A stretch of 64,000 nucleotides of DNA from Acanthococcus lagerstroemiae (Eukaryota > Arthropoda > Insecta > Hemiptera > Eriococcidae), in contig CM063113.1 in the NCBI GenBank assembly GCA_031841125.1, positions 44,856,197 through 44,920,196 on the forward strand, given 5' to 3'. The position numbers were made by a program, and so were the translations under genes. The notes below the pieces were generated by a model. It did no database searches. It saw only the letters and a program-made list of their open reading frames with translations, and was not told the DNA's origin. Shown here in pieces: positions 45,126 through 58,200 of the stretch; within the stretch, counting starts at the first letter, position 1; every line of letters begins with the position of its first letter.

Positions 45126-46289
45126 TCAATAGTTCTCTTCCCATTTCTCCGGCTTCACGCCGTCCTCGGAGGGCCGCGGTTCGTCCTCGTCGCTGTCCTC
45201 CGAGTTCGAGTGCTGCTCTTTGGTCCGCGACGACACCTCGTCCTTCGTTTCGGACTCCGCTTCCGCGTGCTCGTCGCCGTTCTCCTCGGCCTCGCGCGGC
45301 GACTCGCCGTCCGAGGCCGGCTTCGGCTCCACGTGCACCGTCTCGCTCTCGCGCTGCCGGTCGGCGGCCGGAAAATCGTCCGTCTGCATCACGCACACGC
45401 CGTTTATAATCACCTCGGACTCCTCCTGCCAGTCCGGATTCACCCACTGCGGCGCGGCCGGCTTCCGTCTCGAGCTGCGCGACTCGATTATCGACGGCGT
45501 GATCTCAGGAACTGTGGTTTCGTCTCCGGATTCGTCCGACTCCATATGACTGTCGTTGTCCATGTCCTCGTCCTCGTCGTCCGAGTTCATCGAGTTCAGG
45601 TCCCGCTTCAAACTCAAGTCCAGCCCGGACAGCTGCTCGCTGGTCGGCAGAATGCTCCTGGACATCAGCGCCGCCAGCTCCTGGTTGGGTGGGAAGTACG
45701 GACCGGTGAAGGGCAGCGACAGCGCCGAGAAACCTAGCCGCTGGCTGAGCAGCAACCTGAACTGAACTGGATCGAATCCGCTACCCTGTGTCTCGCGGCT
45801 CATCGACGACTCGCTGCCGTGCGGCGACTGCTGCTTCAACCGCATCCGATGGTTGTGGAACCAGTTGGTGATGGTGCGCGACGCCAAGCCCAACTCGGTG
45901 GCCAGGAATTCGATGGTGGCCACGCTCGGGTACGAGTCGAGCGCGAACGCCAGCCGCAGCGCCTCCTTCTGCTCCTCGGAGAAGAGCACGCGCTGCTTTT
46001 TGGCGGCCGACGGCGGCGAGCTGGCGCTGCTGTTATAGAACTCGGACGTGTCGTTTGACGACGTGTCGCTGCTGTTGTCCTGGCCGCTGCCTCTTCGACG
46101 CTTGTTCAGCTCGCGGCGTTCGCTCTTCAGCGCCTGCAGTCTTTCAATGTTGTGGCTGTCGGACAGCCACAGTTGCATACGGATAAACGGTTCGCGTCCC
46201 TTGATGCTGAGCATGTGCCACGGTTTTGGCTTGGACAGCAACTCGCTCACTGAACCCTGCGACAGACCGAGCACCGCTTCACCGAATAT
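45126..46289 (-). CDS. cut: cut exon w10 (rest of CUT3, homeodomain, acidic tail, stop)
   Basis: Acceptor TTTCCAG|ATATTC, 4.1 kb from exon w9. CUT3 continues [20 protein letters not shown] and [20 protein letters not shown] to about 46125. A Ser-rich spacer follows. The homeodomain spans about 46007-45828: [35 protein letters not shown], then [14 protein letters not shown], with the Cut-specific His in the recognition helix. After it come [14 protein letters not shown], a run of Asp/Glu, [15 protein letters not shown] and the end PEKWEENY with TGA at 45126-45128. The exon is markedly GC-rich compared with its surroundings. Confidence 0.97.
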   Translation of the reverse strand: MFGEAVLGLSQGSVSELLSKPKPWHMLSIKGREPFIRMQLWLSDSHNIERLQALKSERRELNKRRRGSGQDNSSDTSSNDTSEFYNSSASSPPSAAKKQRVLFSEEQKEALRLAFALDSYPSVATIEFLATELGLASRTITNWFHNHRMRLKQQSPHGSESSMSRETQGSGFDPVQFRLLLSQRLGFSALSLPFTGPYFPPNQELAALMSRSILPTSEQLSGLDLSLKRDLNSMNSDDEDEDMDNDSHMESDESGDETTVPEITPSIIESRSSRRKPAAPQWVNPDWQEESEVIINGVCVMQTDDFPAADRQRESETVHVEPKPASDGESPREAEENGDEHAEAESETKDEVSSRTKEQHSNSEDSDEDEPRPSEDGVKPEKWEENY

Positions 46290-49200
46290 CTGGAAACAGA
46301 AAGCGCACGTGAACGTCAATAACGAGCCGTATTCAAAATAATGTCTCTAAGGTAATGCTCGAAAGGGCGGATTCAAGGGCTCGGGTTGAGAGTAAAATTA
46401 GGAAAGAAGAATATGGTAGTGCGACTTGACGGGGTTGTAAAACCTGCCAAAGATTCCGAATGATTGAGTTCGAGATCCGAAGGGATTAAGTCGCAGATTG
46501 CGGGTAATTTTGTGAACAGATAGACGTCCGGTACGGACTGTATGATACTCTAGTCCCTCCATCCCCTCCAACAAACAAAAATGTTAACGGCGTGAAGTTC
46601 AAACTATCCCGTGTGTTAAATTATTCAAAACAGGCTTTTATCATTGAAAACTATTCTAAGATGTGACCATGCAGCCTAAAGTATTTCTAATTTCAGCTCA
46701 TAGACCGCAGCATGCATACATGCCAAGCGTTCAATGCACGCAAAACATCCAAACTGTTACAAACTTTTGATAAGAATCTGTCTCGATAATCAATTTTAAA
46801 TTACCGGGTGAATTGACCCTGATGAAACTTGGGGTGTTTTGCCTAATATTTTGATGGACATGTACTATTCAAACTTCATTTTTTCTGCTTGAGGATGATT
46901 GAGGCCTAAAATTCTTTGATGGTCATGTGTATGAGGCTTCAGAGAATGATCGAGTATCCATTTTGCCTAACCCCATCCTTTCCCACCTTAAATGAAAAGA
47001 ATTTTTGCTTCTGTAAAATTTTGAAATTGCTACATAGGATCGTTTGAACATCACGCATTCATTGTGGAAAAATATGAAAGCCGTAACAATATAAACTTTA
47101 CATAGATTGTTCAAAAAAACCCTCCGCCTCTTCACCTAACATAAGTTTTCTATACCCAGTCCAAAACTGAAGAAGTTGAATGTTCAGCTAAATGAATTTT
47201 GAAGATAAACTGGCTAACAGCTCTCAAGTTCAAGTAGGTAAGTAGAGACTAGGGAACTGGCTTACGAACTCCCCGGAACTCATTCAATTCAAGTCAGCTT
47301 CTTTTTCAGAGCTTGACTCGTCTGTATGCATTTGTCTTTCTGACTTTCTATAACTCAGTATTCCTAACTGCCAATCTTTTTAAAATTTCGATTCTCTACA
47401 AATCCGTTATTCCAAAAGATAGATTTTTTACAATTCCGTTTTTCTGAACATCAGTGTTTCCAAGAAGAAGACAAATTCGCTAAAAGTCTATCTTTTTAAA
47501 AGTCAGCATTTTTAGAAATTCAGCCTAATCGACAAGTTAAATTTATCCAAAAGTCAAGTTTTTTTAAAGGCCATTCTTTCCAGAAGTTTGTCTTTCCAAG
47601 TCTGCATTTTTATAACTTTCCGAAATATGTATATGTTTTTCCACATATCTACCTTTCCAACCCGATGTCCGCATTCTTTAAAGGCTGTTTCTTAAAAAGT
47701 CTGATTTCCAAAAGTAATCCTTTTTAGAAGTCAGTAATTCTGGAAGTCATCCTCTCCCAAAATTAAGTCAGTCTAGAAGTCAAGTGCTTACATGTTAGTC
47801 TCTGGAAGTCAAGTATTTATAGAAAAGCCAAACTCTTCCAAAAATCAGTATTTTTTCATAGGTCACTGTTCCCATGTGTGTTTTTCTCAAAGTTCGTTTT
47901 TCTAAAAGTATGGTTTTCCTAAAATCTGTCTTTCTTTCAAAACCTTGATACACCTCTCCAAAATTTCATCTCTCAAAAAGCCTGTTTTTCCGAAGCGAGT
48001 CTTTTAAGAAATCGATCTTTCTAGAGTCAGCCTTTACAGAAATCATGTCAGTCTAGAAATCAAATGTCCATATGTTAGACTCCGAAAGTCACAATTTATT
48101 AAGAAGTCAAGCGTTTCCAAAAATTAGTGTTTTTTCAGAAATCGGTTTTGCCACGTGTGTTCCCCTTGAAGTCTGCCTTTCTAAAAGTATGTTTTTCCTA
48201 GAATCTGTCTTTTAAAACCTTGATACACCTCTCCAAACTTTCATCTCTCAAAAAGTCAGTTTTTTAGAAGCGATAGTCCTTAAAAAAAATCAATCTTTCT
48301 AGAGTCTGCCTTTTCAGAAATCAAGTCAGTCTAGAAATCAAGTGTTCACATGTTAGTCTCCAAAAGTCACACTCTATTAAGAAGTCAAGCTTTTCCAAAA
48401 ATTATTCTTTTTTTAGAAGTCGGTTTTGCCACGTGTGTTCCCCCTGAAGTTCGCCTTTCCAAAAGTATGTTTTCCACAGAATCTGTCTTTCGAAACCTTG
48501 ATACGTCTCTCCAAACGTTCATCTCTCAAAATGTCTATTTTTCAGAAGTGAATCTTCTTAAAAGTCAATCTTTCTAGAACTCAGCTCTTCTAGAAATTAG
48601 TCAGTCTAGACGTTAAGCTTATTACATACTAGTCTTCGTTGGTTAAGTATAAGCCAATCTTTTCCAAACATCAATGGGTTCTGGGACAGAAAGTAACAAC
48701 AACAACTAATGAAATGAATTTGTACAGCAGTTTTTTGTTTAATTATTTCCCAAAAAATTATTTTGTACTAACGAGGTTTGTTCATATCAGCGTCAATGTT
48801 AGCCTCTGATAATTAAGTATTTATTAAGAAGCTGAGCTTTTCCAAAATTCAGTATTTTTTTGGAAGTCGTTTTGCCACGCCTGTTCCCTTGAAGTCCGCC
48901 TTTCTAAAAGTATGTTTTTCACAGAATCTGTCTTTCGAAACCTTGGTACGTCTCTCCGAACGTTCATCTCTCAAAATGTCTGTTTTTCAGAAGTGAATCT
49001 TCTTAGAAGTCAATCTTTCTAGAACTCAGCCTTTCCAGAAAATAAGTCCGTCGAGAAATTGAGCCTTTTACATGTTAGTCCCCGGAGGTTAAGTATAAGC
49101 CAAGCTTTTACAAACATCGATGAGTTCTGTGACAACTATGAGGATGTCTAGAAAAAGGAACCACTTGGTCGAAAATGTTATTTTTAAGGAGAGCGAAAAA

Positions 49201-52200
49201 TAGCAAATGGGAACAATAAAATTGTTTTCTGGATTTTTACGTTTTTCGGAAGTAAATAGGTAGAGAGCTCGATGAGTGTCATTTTACTCCCCAATGTGTC
49301 TACTTTCTTCCTAGGTAAGTTTCGTGAAACTCATCTGACCAACCAAGTGGTCCCATTTTTTAAGCGCACTTACATTGAATTTTTAGAACAGTTTTTTGTT
49401 TGATTATTTCGCAAAAAATTATTTTGTGCTAACGAGGTTTGTTCATATTAGCGTCGATGTTAGTCTCTGAGAGTCATGTATTTATTAAGAAACTGAGATT
49501 TTCCAACATTCAGTCTTTTTTCGGTAGTTGGTTTTGCCACCTGTGTCTCCCTTGAAGTTCGCCTTTCTAAAAGTATGTTTTTCACAGAATCTGTCTTTCA
49601 GAATCTTGGCACGCCTCTCCAAACTTTCATCTTTCAAAAAGTCTAGTTTTCTAGAAATGAGTCTTTCTAGAAGTCCGTCTTTCCAAAAATCAAGTATTTA
49701 TAAAATGTTGGCCTCCGGAAGGCAAGTTTTATTAAGAAGCCATGCTTTTCCAAAAATTATTCTTTTTTCAGAAGTTGGTTTTGGCACGTGTGTTTCCGTT
49801 GAAGTTCGCCATTCTAAAAATAGGTTTTCCGCAAATCTGTTCTTTCTAGAAATCAAGTCTATCTAGATGTTAAGTTCTCTAAACATCAGTCATTCAAGAA
49901 GTCAAATTTATCCAGAAATACAGTTTTTCCATAAGTTAATGGTTTTTTCCATGTTAATTTTTCTAAATCACCCTAAAAGTCATATTTCTAAAGGTCAGTC
50001 CTTAAGAAAGTTATACCTTTCTAAAAGTGAGGTCGTTCTTGACTTGTGTTGGGAGCTACAATCTAGTACATTCTAACTGACTGCAGTTTAAAAACAAAAA
50101 CATCTTTCTCAATTTACCTAACTGGTTGCGAAAATGTTTCAACTTACTACAAATTAAAAACCCTCGATTGACACGTGACGTCCCCTCCCACCTGAGCCTT
50201 GAATTGTCAGAAATTAAGTTGATATAAAAGTCAAAGTGTTCCATGTATTGAATCTTTCTACGGGTCAAGCTCTAAACTGCTGGGAGCCGGACCCCGGCAA
50301 GCAAGAGCCTCTCAGAACAGAAACTCGACACCTGGAAGCTGAATCTCCTACACAGCTATTTGCTGGAAACCCGTCTTCAACAGCTCGTTAAACAACAGCA
50401 AATGAATATCCGAAACTCACCTTTTGGCCGATATTATTGGCCAGCAAGGCTTCTTTGATCTTGGTGGTGATCGTCTGGGTATCGAGCTCCTGAGTAAGGG
50501 CCGCCATTTCATACACCGAAGGACTAATGTGCTGGCCGATGTTACGCAACGCGTTTAGATTGTGCGACGAGGGCATAACGTTACAGGGCTGGTGGTTGGA
50601 AGCGGGCAGATTGTACTTTTTAAAATGCTCCATCGGCGAGAGCTGGTGGGACGCCGAGTTGGAGAAAATGGGCGACGGTGGTGGAGGGTGCACTTGGGCC
50701 GGACTTTGGTGCAGGAAGTTGTGATGCGGCAGGCTAGTGCGATCCGAGCTGTTTTCCGACTTCAGCTGGTCCATGACGGAGGACACCTTGCTGCAGTTGG
50801 TCGGTGGTAATGGTTTGCCCAACGATGTGGGCGTCATCGCTGTAACACAAATGCCACAATTAGTCGGTGGTAGCGGTTTGCCCAGCGACATGGGCGTCAT
50901 AGCTGCAACACAAATAAGCTTGGTTTTATAAGCCGGCACATAGGTATTTAAAACTATTTCCCTCTGACACGTATCCGAGCGGAAAATCGTTTTCACATCA
51001 TTAGCGTTTAGGTGGAGGGATTAGTTCAAGTTAACATGGCGCAAAAAGGAGATATATGATAAGTTCGTCTACGTGGAGGTTGGGAGGGAGATAAGAGTCA
51101 GTGGAGTAGGATGATGATATCTTCAGTCATCCCAACCATAGGCCTGCACTGAGCAGACACTCGAGCCTTTCAGATAGTAGCTCACGATCGGCAAAGACAG
51201 TGCAGCCTGAATGGAGCTTCCGGAGGAGTCAATATTCAAAATACGCTGTTGGGGTATCTAACTGGCACAGGATTCTATAACCCATCTTTAACCACTTCAG
51301 TTTTTAATCACGCTAGTTGTTTTAAGCACTGGTGATTAGAAAAATATGCGGCAAAAGACGAACGGAAAACGCTTTAAATTCCACCATCCCTCAAGCAATG
51401 AAACGGCATGCAGTAACCCAAGGTAGGCAAGAGAAGGGATCAAGAGACTGATAGCTAAATCAGAATACAAGAAATATACTCACGAGTAGGACCGCCGTAA
51501 CCACCAGTCCGCATCAACTTCTCGGGGGCGATTTTATACTGCGACGCGACCAGTTTGTGAACCGCATTCTCGTCCTCTAAAAACATCTTCATCCGGATGA
51601 ACGGCTCACGACCCTTCTGCGTCAGCATGTGCCATGGTTTTGGACGGGCCAGTAGGTCAGAAACGCTACCTTGAGACAGTCCCAGCACTGATTCGCCGAA
51701 CAGTCTCTGACTAATCGAAAATTGACTAAGTTGTTCTTTCACCTATAAAACGGAACACGTATTAACCTCGATTCGCCGTTGCACGAGAATTAACCAAGCT
51801 TGCGGTCTCTACGGTAGCTCAAATCGCCATGCATCATCCTCCGATCGTCTGCGAGACGATTTTAGTTAGTTTTTAGCGCGTGTTCTTTGTACTCTCTAGG
51901 TGTTTGAACGAGAGGACGTTATTCCACACAGGGCTCCGTTAGCTTTTATGCCCTCCTTTACAACTCCTCACTGCCCACTCTTCTTCTTGGCGAACGCAAC
52001 GAACGCCCGTACAATCGTCTTCCAAAAAAAGCAAAAACACGCTACATAAAAACTGGAACTTCACTTACGATAATACTGACCTTACGGACTATTTCTTCCG
52101 TATTCAGATTATTAAACTGATCGAACTGCTGCTGAGTGATGGGCGGCAGCACCGCTTTCAAGGGGCGTTGCGACGGCGAGTGATGGTGCGGAGTCGGTGG

Positions 52201-55200
52201 TTGTGAGATCAACGAATTGGTTATCGACGCCATCCTCTGTAGCGGACTGACGGACGCCGACGGTGAGAAATCTTCAGGTGGTAGAATCGAATTGCCTAGC
52301 GGCGAGCTGCTGGCTGACGTTGAACCTGCGACAGATCATTTTTTAGTGTTAGTATAATTTGCGGATACTTGATTGAGTTTATGAGATAGGAGATTGAAAT
52401 CAAATCTTGGATCGGTCACTTTCAGCTCGGAGATTGTAAACTGAACATAGTCAAGTAAGCGGACACACTACAGGATTTGTATATACACGTTTATCGAATG
52501 CGTATCCGTTACAGATTCACTCGTTGAACTTTGTTACTCCAGTTAGCTCATGTCAAGACATTAGTTCAACCCAGATATGTTAAATCTCTTCGCTCTTCGT
52601 GACCTTTGATAGTTTCAGGCTGGAAAAGTGGTTCATCTATTACCCACAAATGATTTCTGAGGGAAGGTTGGAGCATTAAGGTAGTTTGAATCACTCTGTC
52701 TAAAATAATTCGGCATCTCGAAATTTATGGTCAAATATTATGGGATAGGTTGTCATCCTAAATATGCAACGTTACGTCAGGTATACACATAGGGTAGCTC
52801 TGAGGGAAATTATCATCAATGGTCTGGGACCGGTGAATCTGCAATACGACAAAATCTACCTCACTCATCGAGTGTACCCGGACGAGAGAAGATCACAGGC
52901 TCTTCGAGCTTGGTCGATCTGTTTTCCGCGTTACAGAGTGCACTTTACACTAGACAACTTATACACCCGCCACAGCATTGAAAGTAAGCATAGCTACATG
53001 CCCACATCTTAGTCAGAGTAAATATCACGTACGGTTCAATAACATATCACATATAGCACAGGATAGTCTTCATACTGTAAGAAGCTATATATCCAACTAT
53101 TCGTATTTCGCACCAATACAAGCATCCATCACTCCACCTCACCACCAGGCCATCAGTCATCAATTATCGAATCACTAGCATTATCATATCCGGAGTTCAA
53201 TAATCACAACTAACCTGGCTCAGTCTTTGGCCTGACCAGAGAAAACGCGCTGCCAGCGTGCTTCATCGCCTCCGAAAACGACTCCGAAGTGGGCACCGAT
53301 TCCTTTTTGAACTCCGGCTTATCGTTACTCAGGTCGCCGTTGGGTAGTTTAACGTCTGACTTGCGTTCGGCCTTCGGTAACGACAGGTCTTGGATGACGC
53401 CATTGCTGACCGGTGGCTGGCCGCCACTGCCGGCGTTCGCGCCAACTCCGCCGCCGTTGCCGGTGTTGGCCGAACTATTGTTGTTATTGTTGGCGGGCTG
53501 CGGATGCAGACCCAACAGACCGGACATATTTTGACTGATTTGACTTTGCGGGCAGTTCTGCAACTTGGCTAGCTCGCGATTGTACGCGTCTAACGACATA
53601 CGAATGTCTTCGCTGCTGGCGGCGCCGGGACCGCCGTTGGCGCCGAAGAACGGAGGAAACATGAATCTGCGCATGAAACGGGCACTGGTTAGAATTCCCA
53701 CATACCAAGAAGAACTCAGCAGCAGAGTGCTGACACGGGAAGTTCGATTTGCGGCGTTTTCAGAATACTCACCCAGGGAAGGCATGGTCACGACCCATCA
53801 GCTTGGCCAGCTCCTCTTGATATATTCTCAGCACCTGGTCGTGCGAAACGTCGTCGTGTTCGTATTTCTTTAGTTTTCTACTCGAGAAGCCATCTCGACT
53901 GACTGGCGAAGCACACTAAATACACAAAGTGGTAGGTTAGAAGGTCGGCTAACAAGTGCGCCCGTCCGGGTGAAAGATAAACAGACTACATCTAGATCGC
54001 TAATTTCGAGTAGTGGCCATTTTGGCAGCTTGTAAACGGAACTGAATGTACGCTGATCTAGTTTTTCAAAAGAGTTACACTTGGTTTACATTCAGTTTGC
54101 GTACATCTTGCCAGGAACATTGTTAAGAAGAGGGGGAGACGTCCGTCAAACACTTTTGTCGGTGGATAAAATCGTCTGTAAGGAGGAAAAGCAAGGAATT
54201 TGGATGCCAGTAGACAAGACTAATGAAGGAATATCTCATCTTTTTGGTTTGATTGTTGATTTCGAAAATGTCCAACAAGAAACAAACCAGGATCCTCAGT
54301 GTCCTCCTCCGCCTCGGTCAATCTCAACAATTTTCCAGCTACGGGAATTCGTGTTTCGTAACCGGGGAAACCTGGATCCTTTCTCCCAGCTGTACGTCTC
54401 TGCACTCCCATCAATCAAAATCAGGCCCGTAATCACGTTCTTTTGTGGAGGGGAGGGAGCGCACAGAAGACTTATGAACGCGAGGGGTTAATAATAGATT
54501 TTCTGTTTTATTGACATGAGGCAAAAATTTTTCTCGGTGAAGAGGAGGGGATGTCCTCATTTTCCCCTCCTAGTAACGGACCTAGCCAAAATGGCTACCA
54601 TTCGAAATTAGTGTTATAATGATGTATAGGTGAAGACAGAGAAGCTCAAAGCACATTCGGTAACGAGAGAGTTGTCATCATCGATCATCACCGGACGATT
54701 ATCCATAAGAGCAAGAGACAAAAATCAATTCATCATACTTCAATTTTTCACACCAATGTCGACTCCAGGCGAAGAATAAATAAAAAACCCTCCCCCTCCC
54801 CCTAGGACCTATTCCTCATTCTTCTGTTTTGCTTTCCCTCTAGTTCTTCTATTCTTCCGCTTTCACTTCGTTTTCTCAAGAGCCAGATTTCAGCTTGACG
54901 CACTGGATATTTGTCAATTTTTTCCATTCATTTCCATTCAATACACTTCGAAAGTCATCAAAACTTGTTCGTGACTTGTTAAAATCTTCCTCAAGACTCC
55001 TTCGAATTTCGTCTCAACTCTTCAAAACTAGTTCAATTCTTTCAGACTTGTAGTAAGACCCCTCAAGATTTTGCAACACTCTTGTAAAATGGGTGGTTTT
55101 AAACCCTTCTAGATTCATTTGATTCGCTACAACTCTTTAAGACTAACTACCTAAATCTCGTTGAAACTCTTCCCAAGGAGTAGAAGTGTCTCTCTAACAC

Positions 55201-58200
55201 CTTACAAATCTTTTCCAACATTCTTCTCGAACTGTTCCAAGACTCGCTTCGACTCTTTAATACGTGTTAAAAAGACTTGTTAGAGCTCTTTAAGATTCTT
55301 CTAGAGGTTCCAGAGTTGTTCGAGAATCTTACAGATTCTGTCAAACTTGTTCAGAACTATTTAAAACCCTTTTGAACTTATTGAAGTATTTCTAAGACTT
55401 CCGGATTTATTCGAAACTCGCCAAGACTCTTCAAATGTGGTGTAAGACTTGCCAAGACTATTTAAAACTTGTTTAATATTTGCTGAAGTTCTTTAAAACT
55501 CTTTCAGTCCGGTTTTAGACTCGTTCGGAGTTCTTCAGACAAGCTAGGCTCTTCATGATTAATTTAAAATCAGGTTAAGCTCTTCAAGATCTTCCAAAAT
55601 AGGATGTAGTCTCTCTTTACATACACAGAAACTTTTTTTTTTTCAAGATTCTTCAAGATTTGTTAGCCTTACTAAAACTTTTCAATGCTTAAGACTTGCT
55701 AGGGATTCTCAAGATTCTTCCATTCTTGTAATCAGGGATGTTGGTGTAGACAAATCTGCACAGACAAATACATCTGTCTACATGCAGACACTGTAATGTA
55801 GACAAATCGTGTAGATAAATGTGAGTGTACACAAATGTAAACAAATGTCAACAAAGTAAAATTAATTAAAATTTGGATTTAGTATCGTGAATTTGTGATT
55901 AACTGATTACATCATGTATATTTATATTAGCTTTTTTTATAATTTTCGGAATTGTTTACATTTATCTACCTATTTCTACGTTCTACACATTGTCTACATT
56001 TCTTTACACCAAAATGTAGACAATTATTGTCTACGCGTAAGCAAACATCCCTGCTTGTCACTCCTCCAAACTGGTTCAAACTCTTCAAAACTCTTCTGGA
56101 TCTGTTTACGACTGCTTAAGGCACCTCCAGACTTATTTGAGATTTAAAAACCACTAGATTAGGTTAAGAGCGTCTTGAGGAAAATTGGCAAATCATGAAA
56201 AACTGCTCCACTCACTTGGGAAAAAATCCATCATTCTTATCTTTTTTCTCTCACTGTCTTCCTTTCTTGACTATTCTTTTTGAGTCTCGTATTTTCACGC
56301 ACTCGTTTCCTGCTAAGTTTTCATTCGCCCTTTTTTGCCACTCATGTAAACCGAACAATCTTAGACTGCAAATACCCAGATTGCTACACTGTTTTCTGTA
56401 GGATAGAATGCTTTTCCGAGATAAAAAATGACGACTGTCTTCACATGTTATTGTTAACTACTTGAGTCTACATTGTTGTATAAAATATCTGGTGTAAGGT
56501 TGAAATAGTTTATCTGTACCTGTCCGCGATTTGGTGATTTACTATCTTCGTTGCTGCGCGTTTCCTGGTCTTGACTATGTGATGAGGATTTCATCAGGTG
56601 GCTGGCTTCGCTCAGGATATGCGCGATGCGTTCTTCAGTCATATCGGAGTCTCCGCGCGTGAATACAGTCGGCATGCCAGGATCTTTACCTGAAGAAAAT
56701 AAGTACCCTAGTTCTTTTTTATTTTAAACTTTCAGTTAGCCGGGAAGCAGGGTATACTGGAATGTGGTGGATTGTAAGGCTGGATCGCAGGTTTGTGAGA
56801 GCCTACGGCAACTTTTCCCGACGTATTTGAAACAGGGCATCCCGAAGGCACCGCCGCTGATTTCAGAGGTTTCAACTGTGATACTACACGTACACTCATT
56901 CCAAAGACTAGTATTAGGAGTCAGGTCTCTGAATCAATGTTGAACAACTGATGACGGCTTTTGGTCCTCACACCAAGGAGATGCCGGAGAGAACTGAGTG
57001 AATCATAGATCACGCCTATCCCTTTAGTACTTTTCCAACTACGATACACCAAAATGAAATAAATTGCCTACGCCGACGCCTAAAACCTCAGCCGGTTTCC
57101 AAGCAACCCCAAACTAACTTGGAAACGTTCGAATTATCCACCGAACAACCATAAAAGCAAATTTGGGTGGTCGTATACTCTCTCGTCTCAATCTGGTTTA
57201 GCTTCTGCTCCCCACCTTGCGGCCATTTTCCAATCGCGAATGGGCGTGGATGAGAAATTTCATATTCGAACCAGTTTACCACGTCCGACTAATTAAGCCC
57301 GAGAGTCGTCTTAATTTTTTAAATTATTTTTATTACGTACGTCGTTCGCGTTGATCTACGTTCGGAAATGATAATAAAAGAAGAAAAAAAAAGAGAAAAA
57401 AAAGAAGAAGGGGAAAAGGCTTCTAAATAATAACAATAATTGTCTATACCGTTTAAATTTTAACATTAGAGAAACGCGGCCATTAAATGCAAACAAAAAA
57501 AAGAAGCTCGGAACCACTCGCGCGGGAAGATGATGAATAAATAAAGATTTATCAATCGTAATAATCAAAGTAGATAACGAATAGGAAAAAAAAGGGAAGA
57601 AGCAAAAGAAGGAAGACAGGTAATCTAATAATAAAATGATAAATAATATTACATTACAATTACAGGTCGTAAATAAGCAGAATGATATTAAAGTTGAGAT
57701 TTCAGGCGCAGAGAAAAACAAAAGACAGAACCGGAGTTTAATGACAATAAAGTCATAAATATGACAGGTCGTAATGTTGAAGGAACAAATCAAAACGATA
57801 GGTTGGGATATAGTTAGTGTAATTATAGTCATAATATATAACACCCTAATATAACTGTTACGGTAAATATAATAATCAAACGGTGTTTTATGGCGGCGAA
57901 TAGCTTAATGTTTCGTCATTAACAAGGTAAGATCGTCGTCGTTCGCCGTGCAATATCATTGTTCTAGCGATAATACAATTACACTTTTTATAAAGACGAA
58001 ACGTGACGAGGGCTTTGCTCTATATTTAAAATTGTATCAAATATCAACCGTAAGAAATGTAACCACTTTCTTATGTTTAGTCAATTTATAATTTTCAAAT
58101 ATTTATACAGAAGAACCCGCGTTTCAGATTATTCTCAAAGTCTCCAAATTACGTAACTCGAGTTGCGCAGTCCGTAACCATAAAACACGAAAACTTTTCC

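Noticed and set aside
45024..46341. Plus-strand open frames opposite the last cut exon (for example 45024-45737)
   Set aside because: Antisense shadows of a GC-rich coding exon whose minus-strand frame has unmistakable CUT and homeodomain sequence.
54081..54491. 136-codon plus-strand frame in a cut intron
   Set aside because: No domain was recognised, it is on the opposite strand within an intron, and no splice partner was seen.
57356..57844. 162-codon minus-strand frame, Phe/Ile/Leu-rich, membrane-like
   Set aside because: It lies in AT-rich intron sequence on the strand of cut. The hydrophobic look is from T-rich codons, and no family or splice support was found.
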